In this document: one piece after another, positions 1-5,550 of the stretch
Position numbering within the stretch: the first letter of the stretch is position 1
Layout: each line of letters opens with the position of its first letter
From: Deltaproteobacteria bacterium
GTDB lineage: Bacteria; Bdellovibrionota; O2-12-FULL-43-9; JACQJE01
Assembly: GCA_016205125.1 (NCBI GenBank)
Contig: JACQJE010000153.1
Location: 1-5,571 of the forward strand
DNA: 5,571 nt
Direction: 5' to 3'
Program-made: the position numbers and the translations under genes
The notes under the pieces: model-generated
Seen by the model: only the letters and a program-made list of their open reading frames with translations
What the model was told of the DNA's origin: nothing
The model's database searches: none

Positions 1-447
1 CAGCAGGGAACCGATCAGAGCAAATCCCCACGCTGCGAGGAATCCGATGAGTGCTCCCCACAAGAGGGATGAGAGAGTGAGATTTTTGAGGTCAAACATC
101 AAGACCAGGGGGACAATCAGGAGAGCTTCCAGAGCGAGGAGAATAGCCATCAGGGAGACAATTTTAGAGAGAAACAAGAGCGTTGTGCTGATCTGGCTCA
201 GGCGGAGGAGATCGAGAGCGGCGTGCGCTGTTTCCCGCTCATGGAGGCGGAGTAAGCCAAGAATGCCGCCAAAAAAGAGGGCAAACCAGTAAGCGCCAGA
301 GGCAAGACGGGAAGCCTCCTCCGGAAAAGAAAAATGGAAGAGAGAAAAGACAATGAGGCCAAATACTGCTCCTCCGAGGAGAAACTCCTTGGCCCTCCAT
401 TCGCTGAGGAGATCTTTGCGGATGAGCCAGAAAAATTGCTGACACAT
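1..447 (-). CDS. ccmB: CcmB, haem-exporter-type ABC permease subunit (3' end beyond window)
   Basis: Membrane subunit of the CcmA2B(CD) complex, which drives release of holo-CcmE from CcmC during cytochrome c maturation. The frame stays open from ATG at 447 to the left edge, giving 149 visible residues; the family is about 220 aa, so roughly 70 C-terminal residues are missing. Hydrophobic segments lie at about residues 22-40, 50-67, 90-118 and 126-149. The N-terminus (FFWLIRKDLLSEWRAKE) is the amphipathic, charged start typical of CcmB. The stretch after the second segment (HERETAHAALDLLRLSQIS, then LFLSKIV) matches the CcmB pattern of an Arg/Glu-rich loop, a short 'L..L..P/S' linker and 'LF.GK'. 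The start lies 10 nt after the ccmA stop; no other ATG is available nearby in frame. Identity rests on family pattern plus position behind ccmA. Truncated only by the window edge, with no sign of a broken gene. Confidence 0.88.
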   Translation of the reverse strand, partial: MCQQFFWLIRKDLLSEWRAKEFLLGGAVFGLIVFSLFHFSFPEEASRLASGAYWFALFFGGILGLLRLHERETAHAALDLLRLSQISTTLLFLSKIVSLMAILLALEALLIVPLVLMFDLKNLTLSSLLWGALIGFLAAWGFALIGSLL

Positions 448-457
448 GAAATGACTC

Positions 458-1069
458 TCAACTGCTGAGATGAAGACGCCGGCTCGCCAAGCCGTCATAA
501 AGATCCGCTCTGTGAGTCGCAATGACTACTGCCGCGCCCTTCTGCAGGAAATCTTCCAACACCTCTCTCTGCGATGCGATGCCCGACGCGTCCAAACCTG
601 AGCACGGTTCGTCAAACAGGAGCAGGGAGGGTTCCTGGAGGAGAATCCTGGCAAGATTAAGTCTCTGGGCCATCCCATTCGAATAATGTTCAATGCGCTG
701 ATCCGCTGATCGCGTGAGTTCGACGCGGGAAAGAATTTCTTCAACGCCTTTCTGAGTCCGGTATATCGACGCGACAAAATGAAGGTACTCTCGTCCGGTG
801 AGGTGAGAATAGACCATCGGCTGATGGAAGATCGCTCCAATCTGCCGACGCATCTCTCGCCCGCCAGATGGACAACCGCCAATGCGGACTTCCCCCTCTT
901 TGGGCCGAAGGAGTGTGGCGGCAATCCGAAGGAGAGTAGACTTGCCGGAGCCGTTTGGCCCCGTGACAAGGAGGAACTCTTCCGGCGCCAGAGAGAGATT
1001 TAAACCTTCAAAGAGGTTCCTCTCACCAAAGGAGTGCCCGAGCCTGCGGAATTCCAGCCGAGGGGTCAC
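458..1069 (-). CDS. ccmA: CcmA, ATP-binding subunit of the Ccm ABC complex
   Basis: Cytoplasmic ATPase that works with CcmB; ATP hydrolysis releases haem-loaded CcmE from the CcmC/D complex. I choose GTG at 1069 as the start: its GTGA overlaps the stop of the preceding gene, and it gives 203 aa, the normal CcmA length (about 205). A longer reading from an ATG at 1174 would add 35 residues lying wholly inside the upstream gene. From the GTG: Walker A GPNGSGKST at 37-45, Q-loop Gln 83 (FHQPMVYSHLTG), ABC signature YSNGMAQRL at 129-137, Walker B LLLFDEP at 149-155 with catalytic Glu 154, D-loop SGLD at 157-160, H-switch His 186 (ATHR). The 'SNGM.QRL' form of the signature and the short length fit CcmA rather than other ABC ATPases, and ccmB follows directly. 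A modest Shine-Dalgarno (TTGGGGA) sits 7 nt upstream. All ATPase residues are intact. Confidence 0.95.
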   Translation of the reverse strand: MTPRLEFRRLGHSFGERNLFEGLNLSLAPEEFLLVTGPNGSGKSTLLRIAATLLRPKEGEVRIGGCPSGGREMRRQIGAIFHQPMVYSHLTGREYLHFVASIYRTQKGVEEILSRVELTRSADQRIEHYSNGMAQRLNLARILLQEPSLLLFDEPCSGLDASGIASQREVLEDFLQKGAAVVIATHRADLYDGLASRRLHLSS

Positions 1070-2064
1070 GTACTTTTCCCCAACTTTGAAAGGGTTTTCT
1101 CCAGCGTCTTCTGCCGCCATCCGAAATAGCCGATTGCGAGCAGAAAAAGACCCATCAAACCGAGCAGAAGCCATTTGTAATGAAAAATTTGAGGAGGAAC
1201 AGGCTGGAGGTTTCTGCCCGCATTTGCCGGCTGGCTCCCCATCCCCTTGAAAGTGGCGGCTAACCAGTGATCTTTCGCAACAGAAGCCACAGTGTAAAGA
1301 GTAAAACCTGCATGTCCATCCCCTCCTCCCTCCACTTTCTCGAAAAGATCGCTCGAAAAACCGAGGTCTGGAGGAACAACCGCAAGATTGACGCGATCGA
1401 TGTCATAGAGGGTGAGCTCTTTCCAAAAGAATTCCTGAGCAGAATAGTCGAGATCATACGTCACTGTGATCTCTGTGACGCCGGGGCGAATGGGATAACT
1501 GACCGCGTAAATCCCCTCTTTACTCGTGGGTGAGGGAGTGAGAGGGATCGGCATCTTCCCTCGTGATGCCGCCACTTGAGGATTCGATTTTCTCTTGCCA
1601 GAGACGTAAAATTGAAAGGTCCCGTTCGGATCCAAATAGGTCTGAAGGGATTGATTCTGCAGGTAATAAGTCTTTTCGACCTGCAAGAGATCTCCGGCTG
1701 GCCGAACCAGGATGTTGAGCATCGGAAGGGTGATGTCAGGCCATTTTGCAGTGACGTCGTAGATGCGGAGATCGACTGTCCCTTTTTCCCCTTCCAGTTG
1801 GATCATTTCCTGATAAGAGACCCCTTGATAATTCACCCGGACAAGAAAAGGGACTGCGCCGCCTTCAACCTCTTTAAAACTGAAATCCCCCTTCTGTGCC
1901 GCTGATGTCGTGGCCACTACCTCCATTCCATTTGCAAGCTTGATCAACTCGACCTGCACAGGAGGGAGGAGATCCCTCGATCCATGCGTCACCTTTCCTT
2001 CAATGACGGCCGCTTCACCTTGGACAGAAAAACAGAGTGAAATAATAAAGATAAGTCTTTTCAT
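1066..2064 (-). CDS. Unrecognised exported, membrane-anchored beta-sandwich protein in the ccm operon
   Basis: I do not recognise a named family for the whole 332-aa protein. Residues 1-19 look like a signal peptide (Lys-Arg, hydrophobic IFIISLCFSV, cleavage near GEAA). Residues 20-103 read like a carboxypeptidase-regulatory/CNA-B-type beta sandwich (IEGKVTHG, PVQVELIKL, GDFSFKEVEGG, PFLVRVNYQGVSY). A second beta-rich part follows at about 104-275, with 'YPIRPGVTEITVTYDLDY' at 190-207. One membrane helix lies at about 298-316, ending in a short basic tail (ending LSKLGKST). So most of the chain should face the periplasm, anchored at its C-terminus. No Cys occurs after the signal region and there is no CxxC or CxxCH, so a thiol-redox or haem-binding role looks unlikely. 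The start has a strong Shine-Dalgarno, overlaps the previous stop (ATGA), and the end overlaps the ccmA start (GTGA). That coupling suggests a job in cytochrome maturation, perhaps apoprotein or partner binding; this is inference. Confidence 0.85.
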   Translation of the reverse strand: MKRLIFIISLCFSVQGEAAVIEGKVTHGSRDLLPPVQVELIKLANGMEVVATTSAAQKGDFSFKEVEGGAVPFLVRVNYQGVSYQEMIQLEGEKGTVDLRIYDVTAKWPDITLPMLNILVRPAGDLLQVEKTYYLQNQSLQTYLDPNGTFQFYVSGKRKSNPQVAASRGKMPIPLTPSPTSKEGIYAVSYPIRPGVTEITVTYDLDYSAQEFFWKELTLYDIDRVNLAVVPPDLGFSSDLFEKVEGGGDGHAGFTLYTVASVAKDHWLAATFKGMGSQPANAGRNLQPVPPQIFHYKWLLLGLMGLFLLAIGYFGWRQKTLEKTLSKLGKST

Positions 2065-2339
2065 AGCTGCTCCTCTGTTGAAACATCTTCCGCTTTGAGT
2101 GCCAACTGTTCAATGAGTCTGCGACGCATACTTCGCCAATCGCCCTCTTCTAATTTGTCCATCCGATAGTCAAGGTCAATTTCACGAATAGCCGCGTAGA
2201 GGTTCTCCTTTTCCGCCTGACGCTGGAGAGATTCGCTGAATGCATATCGATCTTCCGCCACCTTCTCCCTGAAAAAAAGTGGAGCAACGACAAACAGAAG
2301 AGCGGTCAGCATCATCAGTGCAATAATCCCTTCAATCAT
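2061..2339 (-). CDS. Short CcmI-like membrane protein without TPR domain
   Basis: A 92-aa protein with one N-terminal membrane helix (about residues 3-23, IIALMMLTALLFVVAPLFF) and a charged helical tail (about 28-80). The part KENLYAAIREIDLDYRMDKLEEGDW (46-68), followed by RSMRRRLIEQL, follows the pattern of the CcmI N-terminal region: 'L...L.El..D...GkL...D....R..L...L'. Full-length CcmI also has a large periplasmic TPR domain that binds the apocytochrome C-terminus; here the protein stops before any such domain, with no frameshift visible, so it appears naturally short. It overlaps the end of ccmH by 8 nt (ATGATTGA) and ends in an ATGA overlap with the next gene. An AGGGAAG stretch precedes the ATG. 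The likely role is as a scaffold with CcmF and CcmH in the haem ligation complex. Family assignment is moderate because short helical sequences give weak signals; that the gene is real is well supported. Confidence 0.8.
   Translation of the reverse strand: MIEGIIALMMLTALLFVVAPLFFREKVAEDRYAFSESLQRQAEKENLYAAIREIDLDYRMDKLEEGDWRSMRRRLIEQLALKAEDVSTEEQL
2070..2075 (-). promoter_or_regulatory. Ribosome binding site of the unrecognised gene (GAGGAG)
   Basis: GAGGAG on the minus strand ends 5 nt before the ATG at 2064, inside the last codons of the CcmI-like gene. It fixes the start of the 332-aa gene and shows that it is translated in its own right as well as by ATGA coupling. Confidence 0.7.
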
Positions 2340-2916
2340 TCTTCCCTAACTCCTCATCAAGTTTTTTCTCGAGCGCCGCAACCCTTTTTTTCTGATCTGG
2401 AGTGAGAGAATGCTGAAGAGCTAATCTCTCTCCCCCTGCATCGCTCCGGACGTTCTTCTTCTTCCACGTCCGCAAAATAAGCGCAATAAGCGCGATACCC
2501 AACGCGCCTGCCAGCGCCGGCAGCCACCAGACGAAGAGGTGAAATCCTCTTGCCGGAGGAGCCGCGAGAATTTTCAATCCGAATTCCTCCGCAAAAGCAG
2601 ATTTGATCGCTTCCTCCGATTTTCCCGCATCCAGTTCTTTTCCTATTCGCTCCCTCAGCGGGATCGCTGAGGGACAAGTATCGTGATTGCAGTTTGCCAC
2701 GGTCATGTTACAGCCGCACTGACAGGCAAAAGCTTTTCCCGCCTTCCGGATTTCAGCAGACGTCGCTCCCAGAGCCTCTTGCCAAAGAAACTGAGTCGAG
2801 AGGGCGATCAAAAGCGCAAAAAAGAGAGATAGACCCCCGGAGTCGAGAACTGGAGGCTTCCCGACTCGCCCCTTCGGGGCTCGCTCGAAGCGGAAAATAA
2901 GCGGCACGCTCATCAT
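2332..2916 (-). CDS. ccmH: CcmH-type cytochrome c maturation protein, CxCGC variant
   Basis: CcmH proteins keep the apocytochrome CxxCH thiols reduced or positioned for haem attachment by CcmF. This 194-aa protein has a hydrophobic export segment at about 29-47, a small extracytoplasmic domain (50-124), a second membrane helix (126-149) and a cytoplasmic tail ending in a charged helix (LTPDQKKRVAALEKKLDEEL, 171-190). The domain replaces the usual LRCxxC with C65-x-C67-G-C69, followed by C76-x-H78-x2-C81. After it, LRERIGKELDAGKSEEAIKSAF keeps the normal CcmH three-helix pattern ('IR..I...L..G.s..eI...f...yG'), and EEFGLKILAAPP aligns with the usual 'YG..vL..PP'. The ATG at 2916 overlaps the ccmF stop (ATGA); a second ATG follows at once. 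Residues 11-28 before the export segment are unusually polar and are encoded by a palindromic sequence. The fold call is firm; the chemistry of the Cys/His cluster is not known from sequence. Confidence 0.88.
   Translation of the reverse strand: MMSVPLIFRFERAPKGRVGKPPVLDSGGLSLFFALLIALSTQFLWQEALGATSAEIRKAGKAFACQCGCNMTVANCNHDTCPSAIPLRERIGKELDAGKSEEAIKSAFAEEFGLKILAAPPARGFHLFVWWLPALAGALGIALIALILRTWKKKNVRSDAGGERLALQHSLTPDQKKRVAALEKKLDEELGKND
2833..2886 (-). repeat. Candidate in-frame palindromic element in the 5' part of ccmH
   Basis: This stretch contains two adjacent inverted repeats: GAGTCG (2840-2845) with CGACTC (2862-2867) around a 16-nt loop, then GCCCC (2868-2872) with GGGGC (2876-2880) around TTC. 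It encodes residues 11-28 of CcmH, a polar Pro/Gly/Lys/Arg-rich run between the start and the hydrophobic export segment, unlike any usual CcmH N-terminus. It has the look of a dispersed palindromic repeat inserted in frame. The window holds only one copy, so its dispersed nature is inferred, and the boundaries are approximate (taken at codon limits). Confidence 0.45.
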
Positions 2917-4949
2917 TTTTTCCCCCGCCGAGTCAGATCCTTATCCATCTTCTGCTCTCTTCTCCGATCGGGAAGAATCGTAATCATCGTCCCCAGAATA
3001 TAAATGATTCCCCCAATCCAAATCCAGGCAACGAGAGGATTGACATAGGCATTCAGAACAACTTTTCCAGAAGACTTGGTTCCACTCACCACGAGATAGA
3101 GATCTTCCTTCAATGTGGACCGAATCGCGACTTCCGTGGTCGGCTGTTCACTGGCGAAATAGAATCGCCGTTCCGGAGTGAGAACTTCTATGGGCCGCCC
3201 TTTCTTGTCTATAATCGCTTCGACCTGAAGAGTTTGGTAGGTGGCGTTTTCAAATGTCCTGATCTTGTTACAGCGGATCCCATAGGCTCCAATGATAAAA
3301 CGCTCCCCCTCCTTCACTTCCTGCGCCACCTCTGTTTCAAAGGCAGATCCCGCAAATCCGACAAAGAGGCAGACCACAGCAAGGTGGACAATATAGCCGC
3401 CATAGCGGCGCTTATTGAGAAAAGTGATCTTCCAGAGGGCGACAGGCCAAGGCTCTCTTTTGCTTGTCCGCCTGACTGCGGCGGCACGATAAAATTCCGC
3501 GCAAATCGTCGCTAATACAAAAGCGGCGAGCATGAATGCAATGCCGGCATAAAAGTCCCTCACTCCGAGCAGGAAGAGGACAATGCCGGTCCCCAGAGTC
3601 ACAAGGAACGGGAATGTAAAGTGTTTTCGGAGCTTCGCCCATGAGGTTTTTCGCCAGGCAACCAGAGGCCCGATACCCGTTAAGAGCAAGAGGAGGAGGC
3701 CGATCGGAACGAGAACCGCATCAAAAAAGGGAGGACCCACATTGATTTTCTCTCCCTGAACTGCTTCGGAGAGCACCGGAAAAAGCGTCCCCCAGAGAAC
3801 AGCAAAGGCGGCAAGGAGGAGAATCAGGTTGTTGAAAAGAAAACTGCTTTCTCTTGAAAGAACCGATTCAATGCGGACTTCACTGCGCAAATCGCGCCAC
3901 CGCGTGACGAAGAGATAAAAGCAGATCAACAGAACGAGACTGAGGAAGCTCACAAAGTAGACGCCAATATTCGATTGAGCAAAGGCATGCACGGAGGAGA
4001 CAATGCCGCTTCTCGTCAGAAAGGTCCCAAAAATGCAGAGGAGAAAGCTCGCCATGATGAGGAGCATATTCCACTTCTGCAGCATCCCTTTTCGTTCCTG
4101 AATCATGACGGAATGCAAAAAAGCGGTGCCAGTGAGCCACGGCATGAATGACGCATTTTCAACAGGATCCCACCCCCAGTAACCACCCCAGCCGAGCTCC
4201 ACATAGGCCCACTTGGCTCCCAGAAGAACGCCAGTCCCCAGGAAAAGCCATGCAAAGAGTGTCCATTTCCGCGTAATTCGAAGCCATGGGGCGCCCGAAC
4301 CGAGCTGCCGCTTGAGGAGCGCAGCAATGGCGAAAGAAAACGGGACCAGAAAACCGACATAACCCATATAGAGAATCGGCGGATGGATCACCATGGCCGG
4401 ATGCTGAAGGAGGGGATTGAGCCCCCTTCCGTCATTTGGAATACCGCCCATGAATGTTTCAAAAGGATTCGCCACAAAGAGGTTTAAGATCGTAAAAAAG
4501 AGGTGCGTCAGAAACATCATGCTGAGCGCCGCGGGAAGGAGACCTCGCACCGCGGTGATCTCTTCCAGATCGCGGCTGGGAAGTCTCTGTTTTCTGAGGA
4601 ATTTCTTCCGATAGACAAAGACCACCGCCATCATATACGTGACAAGAATCCAATTCCAGAAAAGAAGAGAACCCGCCTGTCCAGCCCAAAGACCTCCAAT
4701 TTTGTAAAAGATTGGGAGGGAGAGATTGCTCTCTTCAAAAACGTACCGGTTCGTGAAATCGCCGCGAATGAGGAGTGAAATGAGCGCCGTCATCGCAACG
4801 GTCACTAAAGACCAGCAAGCGAAAGCGGCCCTCTCGATGCTCCAGAGACCGCCGGACCAGGGGATTTTAGCCCCCAGAAACCCGACCATCACTCCGTAGA
4901 GAGAGAGCGCCAGAGAAATCAAAAGAGCTGCAGCGCCAATCTCGTTCAT
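2913..4949 (-). CDS. ccmF: CcmF, cytochrome c haem lyase core subunit
   Basis: Large polytopic membrane protein of the haem-handling WWD family, which takes haem from CcmE and ligates it to apocytochrome CxxCH. The product has 678 aa, against about 640-660 for the family, with many membrane helices along its length. Landmarks: GGLWAGQAGSLLFWNW at 85-100; HPAMVIHPPILYMGYVG at 183-199; the WWD haem-binding segment WGGYWGWDPVENASFMPWL at 254-272; GTFLTRSGIVSSVHAF at 308-323; NKRRYGGYIVHLAV at 512-525; a periplasmic beta domain at about 540-630; and a last helix near 638-660. The four haem-ligand histidines of E. coli CcmF (H173, H261, H303, H491) have equivalents here by pattern: H189, H279, H321 and H522. 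The ATG overlaps the ccmE stop and the stop overlaps ccmH. Intact and single-frame, with no split into CcmF parts as seen in plants. Confidence 0.98.
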   Translation of the reverse strand: MNEIGAAALLISLALSLYGVMVGFLGAKIPWSGGLWSIERAAFACWSLVTVAMTALISLLIRGDFTNRYVFEESNLSLPIFYKIGGLWAGQAGSLLFWNWILVTYMMAVVFVYRKKFLRKQRLPSRDLEEITAVRGLLPAALSMMFLTHLFFTILNLFVANPFETFMGGIPNDGRGLNPLLQHPAMVIHPPILYMGYVGFLVPFSFAIAALLKRQLGSGAPWLRITRKWTLFAWLFLGTGVLLGAKWAYVELGWGGYWGWDPVENASFMPWLTGTAFLHSVMIQERKGMLQKWNMLLIMASFLLCIFGTFLTRSGIVSSVHAFAQSNIGVYFVSFLSLVLLICFYLFVTRWRDLRSEVRIESVLSRESSFLFNNLILLLAAFAVLWGTLFPVLSEAVQGEKINVGPPFFDAVLVPIGLLLLLLTGIGPLVAWRKTSWAKLRKHFTFPFLVTLGTGIVLFLLGVRDFYAGIAFMLAAFVLATICAEFYRAAAVRRTSKREPWPVALWKITFLNKRRYGGYIVHLAVVCLFVGFAGSAFETEVAQEVKEGERFIIGAYGIRCNKIRTFENATYQTLQVEAIIDKKGRPIEVLTPERRFYFASEQPTTEVAIRSTLKEDLYLVVSGTKSSGKVVLNAYVNPLVAWIWIGGIIYILGTMITILPDRRREQKMDKDLTRRGKK

Positions 4950-5335
4950 TTCGCTTCCGCCTCATACTTCGAAGCGCATTTTGCCTGCAGTTTCTCTGCC
5001 CGCAGGGTCTCAAGAGAAGTCAGTTTCCCTTCAGCCAGGGCATCGACCCCTTCTTTAAAGGTATCCGGAAGAGGATTCGCACTGACATAATGAACATCGA
5101 TAAGCGAGCCGTTGTGCTCGAGAGTAAACCAGAGGCCATCTCCGTTGTCGCGGATGGAACCCTTCGCCACAATTCCTGCGATGCGAAGCGGCTTTCCGAG
5201 AGCAGACGTTCCCATTGCTTTCACTTCATCCACCGTTTTGTAATACGACTTCCCTGCATTGAATCCGGACAGCGCAAGCCAGGAAAACGCAGCCAAGATC
5301 AGGGCAATCCCGATGGCGATTTTCGCTCTTCCCAT
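4946..5335 (-). CDS. ccmE: CcmE, haem chaperone of the Cys-type (CxxxY)
   Basis: Membrane-anchored periplasmic haem carrier between CcmC and CcmF. The 129-aa product has an N-terminal anchor (about 4-23) and the OB-fold domain with family signatures: YYKTVDEVKA (31-40), GKPLRIAGIVAKGSI (47-61), LWFTLEHNGSLIDVHY (68-83), NPLPDTFKEGVDALAEGKL (87-105). The usual C-terminal haem site 'LAKHDENY' is here LQAKCASKY, with Cys120 in the place of the haem-binding His and Tyr124 kept: a CxxxY motif. Cys-type CcmE is established in archaea and some Desulfovibrio (System I*). I prefer ATG at 5335, 6 nt after a GAGG core; the GTG just before it at 5338 is also possible and would add one residue. First visible gene of the operon; its stop overlaps ccmF (ATGA). 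Somewhat short C-terminal tail (EAEAK), as in other Cys-type members. Confidence 0.95.
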   Translation of the reverse strand: MGRAKIAIGIALILAAFSWLALSGFNAGKSYYKTVDEVKAMGTSALGKPLRIAGIVAKGSIRDNGDGLWFTLEHNGSLIDVHYVSANPLPDTFKEGVDALAEGKLTSLETLRAEKLQAKCASKYEAEAK

Positions 5336-5338
5336 CAC

Positions 5339-5349
5339 TCACCTCTCCT
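5339..5349 (-). promoter_or_regulatory. Ribosome binding site of ccmE
   Basis: On the minus strand the leader reads GGAGAAGGAGAGGTGA immediately before GTGATG. The GAGGTGA core (5345-5339) is a 7-nt match to the anti-Shine-Dalgarno complement. GAGG ends 6 nt before the ATG at 5335 and 3 nt before the GTG at 5338, which favours the ATG. Confidence 0.7.
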
Positions 5350-5366
5350 TCTCCAGAAATTCCGCC

Positions 5367-5396
5367 TATCTAGGAGCCTGTCGTCGGAGAAATCAA
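5367..5396 (-). promoter_or_regulatory. Weak candidate promoter spanning the MITE/ccmE junction
   Basis: On the minus strand TTGATT (5396-5391) lies 18 nt from TAGATA (5372-5367), about 30 nt before the ccmE start. The -35-like box would be in the terminal repeat region and the -10-like box would straddle the element's edge. The matches to consensus are only 4/6 and 3/6, so this is a guess. It is listed because no better promoter is visible in the short leader. Confidence 0.2.
5370..5393 (+). repeat. Left terminal inverted repeat of the MITE-like element
   Basis: CTAGGAGCCTGTCG followed by TCGGAGAAAT. It pairs with 5551-5571 apart from one C/T difference and an extra TCG triplet. Confidence 0.78.
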
Positions 5397-5399
5397 TTT

Positions 5400-5426
5400 T
5401 TCCCTCTCCCCTTGTGGGAGAGGGAA
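5400..5426. repeat. Internal hairpin 1 of the MITE-like element
   Basis: An 11-bp perfect stem: TTCCCTCTCCC (5400-5410) pairs with GGGAGAGGGAA (5416-5426) around CTTGT. This CCCTCTCCC...GGGAGAGGG core is a type often seen in dispersed bacterial repeats. Confidence 0.8.
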
Positions 5427-5502
5427 GGGTGAGGGGTGAAGCCGTGAAAAACTGGAACCTCCCTTTGGATCGTTTGTTGCGGAGTTTCACCCTCCCCTTT
5501 TT

Positions 5503-5523
5503 CCCCTCCCATCGAGGGAGGGG
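5503..5523. repeat. Internal hairpin 2 of the MITE-like element
   Basis: An 8-bp perfect GC-rich stem: CCCCTCCC (5503-5510) with GGGAGGGG (5516-5523) around ATCGA. On the plus strand a run of six T starts 9 nt after the stem; this is too far for a convincing intrinsic terminator. Confidence 0.75.
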
Positions 5524-5550
5524 AGTAAAGCTTTTTTGATGGCTTTTGCT

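Noticed and set aside
198..461. Minus-strand open frame of 87 codons starting with TTG
   Set aside because: It is out of frame with ccmB; the frame from ATG 447 gives the true CcmB pattern and stays open to the window edge.
1070..1174. 35-residue N-terminal extension of CcmA from an ATG at 1174
   Set aside because: It would lie wholly inside the upstream gene and precede the normal CcmA start; the GTGA overlap at 1069 gives family length.
882..1250. Plus-strand open frame of 122 codons
   Set aside because: Antisense to ccmA and the upstream gene, both well supported; Arg/Ser/Pro-rich shadow translation with no family features.
1576..1905. Plus-strand open frame of 109 codons
   Set aside because: Fully antisense to the 332-aa minus-strand gene, which has a signal peptide, RBS and coupled junctions; no recognisable features of its own.
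5503..5537. Plus-strand intrinsic terminator (hairpin 2 followed by six T)
   Set aside because: The T run starts 9 nt after the stem, and no plus-strand gene in the window would need it; the hairpin is better explained as part of the MITE-like element.
5090..5539. Plus-strand open frame of 149 codons across the ccmE 5' end and the MITE
   Set aside because: It lies antisense to ccmE and then reads through the element; its SPLVGEGRVRG-like part is the familiar spurious translation of CCCTCTCCC-type repeats. No family pattern is visible.
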